A stretch of 64,000 nt of DNA from Pantanalinema sp. GBBB05 (GTDB lineage: Bacteria; Cyanobacteriota; Cyanobacteriia; Leptolyngbyales; Leptolyngbyaceae), in NCBI GenBank assembly GCA_016743235.1, contig VRZD01000032.1, positions 1 to 64,000 of the forward strand. The letters are read 5' to 3'. Positions 24,761 to 33,512 of the stretch are shown here, piece by piece. Within the stretch, counting starts at the first letter, position 1. Every line of letters begins with the position of its first letter. The translations under genes and the position numbers were made by a program. The notes beneath the pieces are model-generated. The model saw only the letters and a list, made by a program, of their open reading frames with translations, was not told the DNA's origin and ran no database searches.

Positions 24761-26194
24761 ATGGGAGGGATGTTAGGTCAGATACAATTTCGGATTAAAT
24801 GGAATTCGTTTCAAGCCAAGCTGTTTGTTACCTATTTACTTCTAACAGTACTAGGAACTTCAGCCATGGCAGGATATTTGCTGTGGTCATTTTATGACTA
24901 CTTTATGCGGACTCGCCAAGTCGATTTAGAAAACTGGACATCCGCTCTCAGTGAAAGTATGGCTGACTCACTAAAAGAGAATAATACCGAGCGGATAGAA
25001 GTGCTAGTTCGGCGGTATGGTGCCCCTGAAACCGTAACGTTACGCGTATTTACTCCCGATGCTAAGTTGCTTACCAGTTCTGATCCTCAAGATCAACAAA
25101 TTACTAATTGGAGAGCCATTCCGGGAATTGAAGAAGCACTGAAAAATCGCATTACTCGTGGAGTGGCAAAAGGGGTTTTCTCTAACGACGATCGATTATA
25201 CATTTCTCGTCCCATCATCTATGAAGGACAGCAACTTGGCATCCTGCGGATGTCCATCACATTACGCCAATTTCAACGCCAATTTGCAACCTTAGTGTGG
25301 ACAGTTCTAGGGGCATTACTGATCACGGTTTTACTGTGCGCCATTCTCAGCGATCGCTTTGCTCATAGTTTGGCAAAACCAATTCAGTTAATGCGGAACT
25401 TTGCCATTCGCTTAGGAGGTGGGCAGTTTGGGGATAAGTTAATGATCCGCCAAAGTAATGAGTTAGATGAACTGGCACTGGAACTAAACCGCATGAGTGA
25501 ACGGTTAGCCTCATTAGATCAGGAGCGACGGGCTTTCCTAGCGAATGTTTCCCATGAATTGCGCACTCCAATTAGCAATGTCCAAGTCACTGTAGAAGCA
25601 CTCAGAAGTGGGGCTGATGCAGAACCAGAATTACGCGATCGCTTTTTCCAAACGATTGAAGATGAAACGCGTCGCTTATCTCGCTTAATCCATGACCTGT
25701 TAGATCTGGGACGCCTAGAAGCTGGTGTCACATTATTAGAACGTCAACATCTGGTGCTTTCAAGCCTCGTCGATCGAGCCGTTCGAGCCGTAGAGCCCCG
25801 GATGCAAGCGAAAGGGATTGATATTCATTCCGAGGTAGCAGATATTCACCTTCAGGGCGATCCAGAACGGTTACTACAAGCCTTTCTCAATATTTTGGAC
25901 AATGCGCTTAAACATTCTGCGGCTGATTCCAAAGTATTGATTCATGGCTACCGAGATGGTAAGTGTGCTATTGTCACCATTCGAGATCAGGGAACTGGCA
26001 TCAAACCAACTGATCTACCACGCATTTTCGAGCAATTTTATACGGCTGATCCAGCTCGGAAAGGGACAGGGAGCGGGTTAGGATTAGCGATCGCTCAACG
26101 CATTGTGAGCGCCCATGGTGGCCTGATTACAGCCAGTAGCCAACCAGGTCAAGGGGCAATATTTACAATCTCTCTGCCCATAGAGATTAAATAA
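24761..26194 (+). CDS. membrane sensor histidine kinase
   Basis: The 477-residue kinase has transmembrane helices at about 23-45 (LFVTYLLLTVLGTSAMAGYL) and 172-192 (LVWTVLGALLITVLLCAIL), enclosing a periplasmic sensor of about 125 residues. A HAMP domain follows (DRFAHSLAKPIQLMRN). The H box is FLANVSHELRTPISNVQ (His about 264), the N box FLNILDNALKH, and the G boxes RDQGTGIKPTDL and GTGSGLGLAIAQRIV. All catalytic boxes are intact. It is paired with the receiver-only regulator directly upstream. The signal sensed is unknown. No transcription output gene for the pair is visible beside it. Confidence 0.9.
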   Translation: MGGMLGQIQFRIKWNSFQAKLFVTYLLLTVLGTSAMAGYLLWSFYDYFMRTRQVDLENWTSALSESMADSLKENNTERIEVLVRRYGAPETVTLRVFTPDAKLLTSSDPQDQQITNWRAIPGIEEALKNRITRGVAKGVFSNDDRLYISRPIIYEGQQLGILRMSITLRQFQRQFATLVWTVLGALLITVLLCAILSDRFAHSLAKPIQLMRNFAIRLGGGQFGDKLMIRQSNELDELALELNRMSERLASLDQERRAFLANVSHELRTPISNVQVTVEALRSGADAEPELRDRFFQTIEDETRRLSRLIHDLLDLGRLEAGVTLLERQHLVLSSLVDRAVRAVEPRMQAKGIDIHSEVADIHLQGDPERLLQAFLNILDNALKHSAADSKVLIHGYRDGKCAIVTIRDQGTGIKPTDLPRIFEQFYTADPARKGTGSGLGLAIAQRIVSAHGGLITASSQPGQGAIFTISLPIEIK

Positions 26195-26477
26195 CGGAAT
26201 CCAGCTTAGTTTTACCAGCAGCTTGCATCAACGATCGCTGATAGATCGATTGATTATTCATCCTAGTGCTAGAGCAGTTCCCAGACTAACGGCTCCTGAC
26301 ATTTGGATCAGCCATTGGTTGTCAAGCTGGAACTATTAGCGTGGAAAATCGTCACGTTAGGCCATGTGCAATCGCCACCAGCCGTCATCAATCACCACAG
26401 AGCAAAATCGCCTTAGGTCTTGATTGCTGATTAACTACACCAACGGATCTTCGTTCCCTCATAGAAGGATGACCGTC

Positions 26478-26705
26478 ATGTGCCCCACTAATGAGCTTCC
26501 TGAAATGTCCCGATGTCACGCTGTGCCTGAAGCTGATCTGGGTATGAGTTTAAGGTTTTATATCCGGTGGGCGATCGCTGAGAGTCATGCCCAACATCTC
26601 TCCTCTGGGGAATCTCGGCAACTCCTGGACCTAGCCCATGAAGCAGAAAAGTTTTTAGGGCAACTAGAGCGGCAACTAGAGCAGGATAGCCAGCGCAACC
26701 TTTGA
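26478..26705 (+). CDS. small helical protein, conserved-looking
   Basis: The 75-residue protein is started at ATG 26478 because AGAAGG lies nine bases upstream; the ATG at 26469 touches that site. It is rich in helix: GMSLRFYIRWAIAESHAQHL, then LLDLAHEAEKFLGQLERQL. No catalytic motif is present. Small helical proteins of this type occur in cyanobacterial genomes, but no function is known to me. It stands alone. Confidence 0.55.
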   Translation: MCPTNELPEMSRCHAVPEADLGMSLRFYIRWAIAESHAQHLSSGESRQLLDLAHEAEKFLGQLERQLEQDSQRNL

Positions 26706-26944
26706 TCAACTTTACAGACCAGGTAGGGAATAACAGCAACGCTGGAGTGCTTACCTCCACCTGCTAATCTCTAGTTTCATTTTAAATAGAGGCTATCTTG
26801 GGTGCACCTCATCCTAGCCCTGGGTAGCTAAAATCCAGCCAGGTCAGCGGGCTAACAATTGTCCCATGGGAATCGGGAAGCTTGCATAAATCCAGAGCAC
26901 CATACCTATAGATCAGCAAGCCCCCATTTCACAGGACTCTTCTA

Positions 26945-27157
26945 ATGCAACGCTCTACTCTTACCGCTCTATCTTCTATTGGCTCAGTCGCAATAGCGGT
27001 TCTAGTGTTGCTACTAGCCATCCATAGCTGGGATGCCTGGAAATACCAACAAACGTTGCAATCTAGCATTACCAGATTAGACATGCAGCCGTTGGCTGCC
27101 AATACTCCATTGACTAACAGCGCTCCAGGTGGTCGCGCAGCTGCCGGACGGCGTTAA
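26945..27157 (+). CDS. small single-pass membrane protein
   Basis: The 70-residue protein starts at ATG 26945 (MQRSTLTALSSIGSVAIAVL). One hydrophobic segment at about 10-27 is followed by a polar tail ending in GGRAAAGRR. It could be a membrane-anchored peptide or a secreted peptide with an uncleaved signal. No family is recognised. It precedes the LuxR-type gene by 33 bases and may be co-transcribed with it. Confidence 0.5.
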   Translation: MQRSTLTALSSIGSVAIAVLVLLLAIHSWDAWKYQQTLQSSITRLDMQPLAANTPLTNSAPGGRAAAGRR

Positions 27158-27190
27158 TCCAGTTATGCCTATTTGTCACAGAGAATCGCT

Positions 27191-27787
27191 ATGTTGAGTT
27201 CACTGCAAAATCACAAAACGTCAATCAAAGTTGATTCAGTCCTCCTACAAGGCATTTTGGAAGGATTAATTGATGGCGTCCTGATCGTCACTAGTAGCGG
27301 TGAGTGGGTGTATGGCAACTTCCAGGCTTACCGGATTTGCCAACGGCTGCACCCTACTGTACCAATGAGGAAATCAGTACCATCATCGATTTGGCAAGTC
27401 TGCCAGCAGTTGCTCAATCATCAGGAACTGCCGATCGATCATCCGACGATCGTTGAATCTAATATTTTTTCTAGTAAATCAGAAACTTTTCGGGTACGGG
27501 TACGCTGGCTGGAATTGAGTGAGGTCAAATGTCCTTACCTCCTCGTCACGTTGGAAGATTGCTATCAGTCCACCCAAAGTCAGGCGATCGCTGAAATTCA
27601 GCAATATGATTTAACGCCTCGGCAAGCAGATGTTTGGCGATTACGACGAGCGGGTTACAGCTACCGAGAGATTGCGAACCAATTGTATGTTGGGGTTGAT
27701 ACAGTCAAACGGCATCTGAAAGACATTTATGCCAAACAACGTGAATATAAGTTATTACAGTGCATCACCAGTCACGGCTTGTGGTAA
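27191..27787 (+). CDS. PAS-like/LuxR-type transcriptional regulator
   Basis: The 198-residue protein starts at ATG 27191 (MLSSLQNHKTSIKVDSVLLQ); a TTG at 27173 is an alternative. The N-terminal 100 residues resemble a PAS sensor (ILEGLIDGVLIVTSSGEWV). The C-terminal segment (about 138-185) is a LuxR/FixJ helix-turn-helix: LTPRQADVWRLRRAGYSYRE, IANQLYVGVDTVKRHLKDIY. This is a family expanded in cyanobacteria. The sensed signal and target genes are unknown. Confidence 0.8.
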   Translation: MLSSLQNHKTSIKVDSVLLQGILEGLIDGVLIVTSSGEWVYGNFQAYRICQRLHPTVPMRKSVPSSIWQVCQQLLNHQELPIDHPTIVESNIFSSKSETFRVRVRWLELSEVKCPYLLVTLEDCYQSTQSQAIAEIQQYDLTPRQADVWRLRRAGYSYREIANQLYVGVDTVKRHLKDIYAKQREYKLLQCITSHGLW

Positions 27788-27798
27788 CACTGTCAGCC

Positions 27799-28161
27799 TT
27801 AAGCTTCACTTAACTCAATCACGTTCCCATCGGGATCCTGAGTAAATAATGCTGCCCGTCCAGATGCACTCATTTGTACTGGACAATGATGCGCCAATAA
27901 TCGTTCTTTGGCAGCCTCTAAATTGGCAACAGAAAACGCGATATGGCGATTCCGCCCCCATTTTTCTGGGTCTTGTAAGTCTGCCCTAGAAAATGGGCTG
28001 GTGATCAAATGAATTTGAAAGCCATCTACTTCGTACCAGATTCCCGGAAATCTCAGCGATCGATCGACTTTGGCTAAGCCCAGTACCATACCATAAAAGC
28101 ATTCTGCCCGTTCCAAATCAGAAACCAGAATGGCAGCATGAAGACAACGCGTAACCTGCAT
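27799..28161 (-). CDS. VOC/glyoxalase-fold protein
   Basis: The 120-residue protein starts at ATG 28161 with GAGG eight bases upstream; an in-frame start at 28179 is weaker. It has two VOC half-modules: LHAAILVSDLERAECFYGMVL and NRHIAFSVANLEAAKERLLAH, with metal-ligand candidates His in the first helix start, His in RHIAF and Glu in GNVIELSEA. It is a small metal-dependent dioxygenase, lyase or isomerase-type fold. The substrate cannot be told. The ending FTQDPDGNVIELSE is diagnostic of the family. Confidence 0.85.
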   Translation of the reverse strand: MQVTRCLHAAILVSDLERAECFYGMVLGLAKVDRSLRFPGIWYEVDGFQIHLITSPFSRADLQDPEKWGRNRHIAFSVANLEAAKERLLAHHCPVQMSASGRAALFTQDPDGNVIELSEA

Positions 28162-28486
28162 ACCAAACACCTCAAACACGAGTGGATTCTTTCACTATAG
28201 TTTGGTAAAAATCTTTTTTTGGGGAAAATCGGAGTTAATTTACGTCGCTGCGGTCATGTCACTCCTTTAGGCACAGATCAGGGTGTCAATGTCATTGAAC
28301 TTGCAGTCGTACCGGTTCTCGACCGACCCTCGGCACAGCGAATTGAGTCAGTGATTTTGACCCGATTCTAGACAACAGTTCAACTGAATTTTGAGCGATG
28401 AGGCGAGGCACCTGGGTCTCGTCGCTTTGCATTTACAGATAGAAATAGCCATTTAAAATTCTCTACAAAAAACGACGAACTAGCCC

Positions 28487-28518
28487 TTGACTCTCCAGTC
28501 CTCTGGAGTGTGCAAGAT
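28487..28518 (+). promoter_or_regulatory. MerR/CueR-type promoter for the copper genes
   Basis: The -35 is TTGACT (28487-28492) and the -10 CAAGAT (28513-28518), separated by 20 bp, the stretched spacing that MerR-family activators correct. The spacer holds an interrupted palindrome, CTCCAG-TCCT-CTGGAG (28493-28508), extending to nine-bp arms with one mismatch. It is 37 bases before the chaperone start. A CueR-like regulator is expected but is not encoded in this window. Confidence 0.75.
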
Positions 28519-28554
28519 GAAATGAAGGAATTGATATTCACTAGGATTTGAACA

Positions 28555-28752
28555 ATGACGCTGCAACTTAACGTTCCTAACATGGCCTGTTCAGCTTGTA
28601 GTCACACGATCGCGAAAGCCATTCAAGCGATCGATCCCGCTGCCACAGTGCAAGCAGACCCGAAAACAAAGTTAGTTGAGGTGGATACCCAAGCCTCAGA
28701 ACCCATGATTCGGAATGCGATCACAACAGCAGGCTATACGATCGCGAACTAA
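28555..28752 (+). CDS. Atx1-like copper chaperone
   Basis: The 65-residue protein is one heavy-metal-associated (HMA) domain with the ligand motif MACSAC (Cys 12 and 15). It begins TLQLNVPNMACSACSHTIA, very similar to cyanobacterial Atx1 copper chaperones. It would carry Cu(I) to the CopA-type ATPase encoded 14 bases downstream. The two genes share a MerR-type promoter, so excess copper (or a related metal) probably induces them. Confidence 0.88.
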   Translation: MTLQLNVPNMACSACSHTIAKAIQAIDPAATVQADPKTKLVEVDTQASEPMIRNAITTAGYTIAN

Positions 28753-28766
28753 TCAGGAGGGATCTG

Positions 28767-31028
28767 ATGGAAAATACAACCTTAAAATTACGAGGCATGA
28801 GTTGTGCCTCCTGTGCCAGTAATATCGAGGCGGCAATTCGGGCTGTCCCTGGCGTCAAAACCTGTAATGTTAACTTTGGCGCCGAACAGGCAGCGGTCAC
28901 TTATGACCCTAGCAAAACAGACATTGCAGTGATTCAGAATGCTGTCGATGCTGCTGGATATACAGCTCAGCCAATCCAAGACAATGTGCTGGCTCCCGAA
29001 GATGATACCGAACGCCGAGTCCGCCAAGCCGAGCATCAAAGGTTAACGCGGAAGGTTTGGTTTAGTAGCATCATTAGCGCCATTTTGGTCATCGGTTCGT
29101 TCCCAGCCATGACAGGATTAGCGATTCCGTTGATCCCAATGTGGTGGCACGATCCCTGGTTGCAGCTAGTCCTAACGGCGCCCGTTTTGTTTTGGGCTGG
29201 TAGCGACTTCCTGATCAATGCCTGGAAAGCCTTGAAGCGACATACCGCAACGATGGATACGCTGGTTGCCGTGGGCACGGGAACTGCTTATCTTTACTCG
29301 TTGTTCCCCACCTTTCTACCGCAATGGTTCACCGCCCAGGGACTCAAACCTGATGTGTATTTTGAAGCTGCCACCGTCATCATTGCTTTGCTGCTATTAG
29401 GACGATTGTTAGAAAACCGAGCCAAAGGGAAGACCTCAGAGGCAATCCGGAAGCTGATGGGATTACAGGCAAAAACCGCCCGCGTCATTCGTGACGATCG
29501 AGCGATCGATATTCCCATTGCTGACGTTGCTGTAGGCGATATTATTCTCGTTCGCCCTGGTGAAAAGATTCCCGTGGATGGCGAAATTGTCACAGGTTCC
29601 TCAACGATCGATGAGGCAATGGTCACAGGGGAAAGTGTGCCAGTCAAGAAGCAGCCTGGCGATGCAGTGATTGGCGCAACGATGAACAAAACTGGTAGTT
29701 TCCAGTTTCGTGCTACCCGAGTTGGTAAAGATACGTTCCTTGCCCAGATTGTCAAACTGGTGCAACAAGCCCAAGGGTCAAAAGCCCCGATTCAGCGTCT
29801 TGCCGATCAAGTGACAGGATGGTTTGTGCCCGCAGTAATTGCGATCGCCATTTTCACCTTTATCCTCTGGTTCAACCTCATGGGCAATGTGACGATGGCA
29901 TTGATTACAACCGTTGGCGTGTTGATTATTGCCTGCCCCTGTGCGCTCGGTTTAGCCACCCCAACTTCCATCATGGTAGGTACAGGCAAAGGAGCCGAGC
30001 ATGGCATTTTGATTAAGGGAGCCGAAAGTCTGGAATTAGCTCACAAGCTCCAAACGATCGTTCTTGATAAAACCGGCACCATTACCCAAGGCAAACCAAC
30101 GGTGACCGATTACATCACGGTTAAGGGCACAGCCCATCACAATGAACTGAAACTGTTGAGCTTAGCAGCTTCTGTAGAACAGAATTCCGAACATCCTTTA
30201 GCAGAGGCAGTCGTGCAATATGCCCAATCTCAAGGAGTGAAGTTAGCCAATCCTCAGGCGTTTGCAGCGGTAGCGGGAAGTGGGGTACAGGGGGATGTGT
30301 CCGATCGGCAGGTACAAATTGGGACACACCGTTGGATGCAGGAGTTGGGCATTACCACCAGTGCATTACAGCCACAATGGGAGCAATTGGAGTACCTGGG
30401 TAAAACGGTGATCTGGATTGCCGTGGATGGGCAAATTGAAGGCATGATGGGGATTGCCGATGCCGTGAAGCCTTCTTCGGTCAATGCAATCCGCATGTTG
30501 CAAAAGATGGGCTTAGAAGTAGTGATGCTCACCGGAGATAACCAGCGCACGGCAAACGTAATTGCTCACGAAGTCGGGATTCAACGAGTCCTGGCGGAAG
30601 TTCGCCCCGACCAAAAAGCCGCAACCGTTGCCACGATTCAGGCTGAGGACAAAGTAGTTGCCATGGTGGGAGATGGGATTAATGATGCCCCTGCCTTAGC
30701 TCAAGCGGATGTCGGCATTGCGATCGGCACAGGAACAGATGTGGCGATCGCCGCCAGCGACATTACCCTAATTTCCGGTGATCTACAGGGTATTGTGACC
30801 GCTATTCAACTCAGTCGCGCCACCATTCGTAACATCAAGCAGAATCTATTTTTCGCATTCATCTACAACATTGCTGGTATCCCCATCGCTGCTGGCATTC
30901 TCTATCCGGTGTTTGGGTGGTTACTCAGTCCGGTGATTGCAGGAGCAGCGATGGCATTTAGCTCTGTCTCTGTTGTGACCAATGCGCTGCGATTGCGGAA
31001 TTTCAAACCCGTTGAGAGTCGGTATTAA
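28767..31028 (+). CDS. Cu(I)-translocating P-type ATPase
   Basis: The 753-residue P1B-ATPase starts at ATG 28767 behind AGGAGG. Order: N-terminal HMA domain with MSCASC (Cys 13, 16); membrane helices; A-domain TGE in MVTGESVPVKK; the ion-site CPC motif in IIACPCALGLATPTS (about 390); phosphorylation site DKTGT (Asp about 434); SEHPLAEAV of the N-domain; GDGINDAPALAQADVG hinge. These mark Cu(I)/Ag(I) specificity. It is either an exporter (CopA) or a thylakoid/plasma membrane importer type (PacS/CtaA); sequence alone does not say which. Inducible promoter context favours detoxification. Confidence 0.95.
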   Translation: MENTTLKLRGMSCASCASNIEAAIRAVPGVKTCNVNFGAEQAAVTYDPSKTDIAVIQNAVDAAGYTAQPIQDNVLAPEDDTERRVRQAEHQRLTRKVWFSSIISAILVIGSFPAMTGLAIPLIPMWWHDPWLQLVLTAPVLFWAGSDFLINAWKALKRHTATMDTLVAVGTGTAYLYSLFPTFLPQWFTAQGLKPDVYFEAATVIIALLLLGRLLENRAKGKTSEAIRKLMGLQAKTARVIRDDRAIDIPIADVAVGDIILVRPGEKIPVDGEIVTGSSTIDEAMVTGESVPVKKQPGDAVIGATMNKTGSFQFRATRVGKDTFLAQIVKLVQQAQGSKAPIQRLADQVTGWFVPAVIAIAIFTFILWFNLMGNVTMALITTVGVLIIACPCALGLATPTSIMVGTGKGAEHGILIKGAESLELAHKLQTIVLDKTGTITQGKPTVTDYITVKGTAHHNELKLLSLAASVEQNSEHPLAEAVVQYAQSQGVKLANPQAFAAVAGSGVQGDVSDRQVQIGTHRWMQELGITTSALQPQWEQLEYLGKTVIWIAVDGQIEGMMGIADAVKPSSVNAIRMLQKMGLEVVMLTGDNQRTANVIAHEVGIQRVLAEVRPDQKAATVATIQAEDKVVAMVGDGINDAPALAQADVGIAIGTGTDVAIAASDITLISGDLQGIVTAIQLSRATIRNIKQNLFFAFIYNIAGIPIAAGILYPVFGWLLSPVIAGAAMAFSSVSVVTNALRLRNFKPVESRY

Positions 31029-31144
31029 CTCAGAACATACCTAGGCTCAAACCCCTGATATTCTTTAGCACATTAAGTTAGATGTGGATTTTAGTTCGGC
31101 ATAATTTCAGGCAGCCTGATCGGAGCAATTTAGGAGGTAGTCCA

Positions 31145-31699
31145 ATGATGAAGCAATCGGCAATTTTCAGCAGCATCGCTACCGTGAGTATATTACTGGG
31201 AATAACATCGGGTGGCACGATCGCTAAAATGGCGCATGAGGAAATGCCATCGACTGAGCCAACGGGAGAATTTCAACCCATCGACCAACCCTTGTGGGTC
31301 AAAGGCGCCGTCACTATCGGTGGGTTAGGACTGATTGGATTGGAGTTGTGGTGGTTTGTCTTTAGTCAGCCGAAATCACGCCAAGCGGCAACTCAAGAGG
31401 GGATTCAAGAAGTCACTATCACAGTTGATGGTGGGTACGAACCCAGCCAGATTGTGGTTCAAGTCGGACACCCGGTGCGACTCAATTTCGATCGCAAAGA
31501 TCCCAACCATTGCTTAGAAGCAGTCCAGTTGCCTGATTTCCATATTGCGCAAGACCTCCCCTTGAATCAAGTCACCGCGATCGAATTCACCCCTGACAAA
31601 CCAGGCAGATATGAGTTCACCTGCGGGATGAACATGTTTCGGGGGGTGATTGAGGCACAGCCTGCGACTACCCCCCAGGTCAATGGCGTTCAGGGTTAG
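31145..31699 (+). CDS. membrane-anchored cupredoxin-domain protein
   Basis: The 184-residue protein starts at ATG 31145 behind AGGAGGT; the frame upstream to 31082 is excluded by this site. A signal-anchor lies near 7-24 (FSSIATVSILLGITSGGTIA) and a second helix near 58-78 (VTIGGLGLIGLELWWFVFS). The C-terminal cupredoxin fold (about 96-175) runs from VTITVDGGYEPSQIVVQVG to PGRYEFTCGMNMFRGVIEA, with candidate copper ligands His in NHCLEAV, Cys and Met in CGMNMF. It sits directly after the copper ATPase and probably handles copper in the periplasm or lumen. Confidence 0.82.
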   Translation: MMKQSAIFSSIATVSILLGITSGGTIAKMAHEEMPSTEPTGEFQPIDQPLWVKGAVTIGGLGLIGLELWWFVFSQPKSRQAATQEGIQEVTITVDGGYEPSQIVVQVGHPVRLNFDRKDPNHCLEAVQLPDFHIAQDLPLNQVTAIEFTPDKPGRYEFTCGMNMFRGVIEAQPATTPQVNGVQG

Positions 31700-31796
31700 A
31701 GCGTTTTGGGACGAGCTTGAAATCGCGTTGAGTTTGGCAACATCGGTTAAATTTGCCGTCCGTACGCCAAAACACTATTGGTTGAACTTTTAACAA

Positions 31797-32184
31797 TGGA
31801 GCTGACGGGAGTCGAACCCGTGTCCGCCCTGGGTATTAGTACACTGTTCATTCACAGGCTTAGCTGCTCTAACCCTTGCAGCGGGAACTGTCCCTTATCC
31901 CGGACAGTGGGATGCTCTGGTAAAGTCTTAACTAGCTACCGACCAGAGGCAGTAGACTAGAGCATCCGTTGGGGGTTGGTCTATCATCCTTAACGGAGTC
32001 AAATGACAGACGCTCGAACCAGTTAGAGGTTGTTAGGCAACTGCAACAGCAGATTGCTTACGAGCAAAAGGTACGATGTTGTTCGCATGTACGTTGTTTG
32101 AGCCATGGATTTATGAGAGTTAGCTCGCTCTCAGCCTGCATCACAAGGTAGCGTTCGCCAAAACGTCGAAACCGTTGCAGCCCC
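31797..32184 (-). ncRNA. ssrA: transfer-messenger RNA (tmRNA), one-piece
   Basis: A 388-base minus-strand RNA starts GGGGCTGCAACGGTTTCGAC and ends in a T-arm and acceptor GTTCGACTCCCGTCAGCTCCA-like sequence, the universal tmRNA ends. The tag reading frame is 32086 down to 32033 and encodes ANNIVPFARKQSAVAVA followed by TAA. The initial ANNIVPFARK is the cyanobacterial signature. It rescues stalled ribosomes and tags proteins for proteolysis. Pseudoknot hairpins follow the tag. It is in the one-piece, non-permuted form. Confidence 0.96.
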
Positions 32185-32194
32185 GTGTCCCTCT

Positions 32195-32200
32195 ATTATA
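32195..32200 (-). promoter_or_regulatory. ssrA -10 element
   Basis: TATAAT lies ten bases upstream of the mature tmRNA 5' end on the minus strand. A matching -35 at normal spacing is poor, but TTGACG occurs a little closer. Confidence 0.6.
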
Positions 32201-32450
32201 CTAGCGTCGTCAAGAGTCGTGGGGGATTCGGCAACAATTTTGTGACGTAACAAGCGTTAAAACGCCTCTGGCTTGCAACAGAGTGACTTTAAAGCTCAAT
32301 ATTCGTTTGGCGATCGCTTTGATCACGATTGACTTAACCCAGATTTAACTTAAAATTAATCTACTGTAAATCTATCGACATTTTGTATATATTACCCAGT
32401 TGATCGATCGCAGTAATCTGGCTGAAGCAAAACACGGGAGGATCACCAGC

Positions 32451-33005
32451 ATGGTAGTCATGATGTTAGAGGCAAGCGATTGGCTGCATATTGGGTTTCG
32501 GCTCTTGCTCGCCATGATTGTTGGCTGTCTGATTGGGTATAACCGCCAGCGGGGCGGCAGACCAGCCGGAATGCGTACATTCATGTTAGTCAGTATGGGA
32601 GCCGCTCTGTTTGTCATGATTCCATTGCAAGCTGAAGGAGACTCATCGTTCGCAACGACTAACGCGCTCAGCCGGACGCTGCAAGGGGTAACGACCGGAG
32701 TCGGATTTTTAGGAGCAGGGCTGATTTTGCAGCAGTCTTCTAAGAAATCGCGTGTACCTAAAGTCCGAGGTTTAACCACCGCCGCAACTATTTGGATTTC
32801 TGCCGCGTTGGGAGCCGCGATCGGGTGTGGTTTGTGGCAGATGGGATTATTAGGAGCAGTATTAACCTTATTGACTTTGAGCGGAATGAAGCGGGTGAGG
32901 CAAATTCCTCTATTTCAATCATCTCAGACAGGGATACCGGCGAACCCAGCAACTTCAGCTTTAACAAACAAGCTGAATCATAATTCGACAGATGCTAGCC
33001 GCTGA
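32451..33005 (+). CDS. MgtC/SapB family membrane protein
   Basis: The 184-residue protein starts at ATG 32451, nine bases after GGGAGGA. Helices: LLLAMIVGCLIGYNRQRGG, MRTFMLVSMGAALFVMIP, and VTTGVGFLGAGLILQ, then AATIWISAALGAAIGCGLW. The family pattern G-Y-N-R, P-A-G-M-R-T and V-G-F-L-G-A-G is clear. MgtC proteins support growth at low magnesium and modulate ATP synthase in several bacteria; cyanobacterial roles are less certain. It lacks the long soluble C-terminal domain found in Salmonella MgtC. Confidence 0.88.
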   Translation: MVVMMLEASDWLHIGFRLLLAMIVGCLIGYNRQRGGRPAGMRTFMLVSMGAALFVMIPLQAEGDSSFATTNALSRTLQGVTTGVGFLGAGLILQQSSKKSRVPKVRGLTTAATIWISAALGAAIGCGLWQMGLLGAVLTLLTLSGMKRVRQIPLFQSSQTGIPANPATSALTNKLNHNSTDASR

Positions 33006-33512
33006 GACAGCCTATTCACAGACCATGGCATCTCTTAAAAACCCATTCGTGTAGTTGGTCCGGGCTCACCTGAACCTGACTAGCACTGTCCCTTTAATTA
33101 TGGCTGGAACTCAATGATGTCGTCAGCGCTAGCAATTCGCCGGAATCTGGGCAGACACAGGCAAAGGTCTCAAGGCAGCTCGTTACCATCCATATAACTT
33201 AATTACTGTCTCAGCAGGATACCACTACGGCTATCAAGACAATGTCACTTAACTAGGGGACATTGCAAAAACACTATTTTTCATACATTAAAACTGTAAT
33301 TATTCCTATAAAATTGCTTTAAATATAAAATTATCGATAAAAATTCAATTGCCGCTAAATGTCTATAAGAAAATTATCCTTTGCTAATTTCAGATTACTT
33401 CTGCACTATTAGCTTTTGGGGGTCACTTGCGATCGCAGTTACTTCTGGTTCTCTACAGCAAATTGCCACAATAATATCAGCTGGGATTCTAACAAACTAA
33501 CAATTAAATCAA
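33006..33512. other. AT-rich spacer
   Basis: There is no supported gene. Bases 33260-33400 are strongly AT-rich with short A and T runs. The end abuts the Rrf2 gene stop. I see neither a clear terminator nor a repeat. Confidence 0.3.

Noticed and set aside
29294..29755. 153-codon leftward reading frame
   Set aside because: Antisense to the copper ATPase gene, whose motifs are continuous through the region.
31778..32151. Short rightward reading frames in the ssrA region
   Set aside because: They are antisense to the tmRNA, whose ends and tag are unambiguous.
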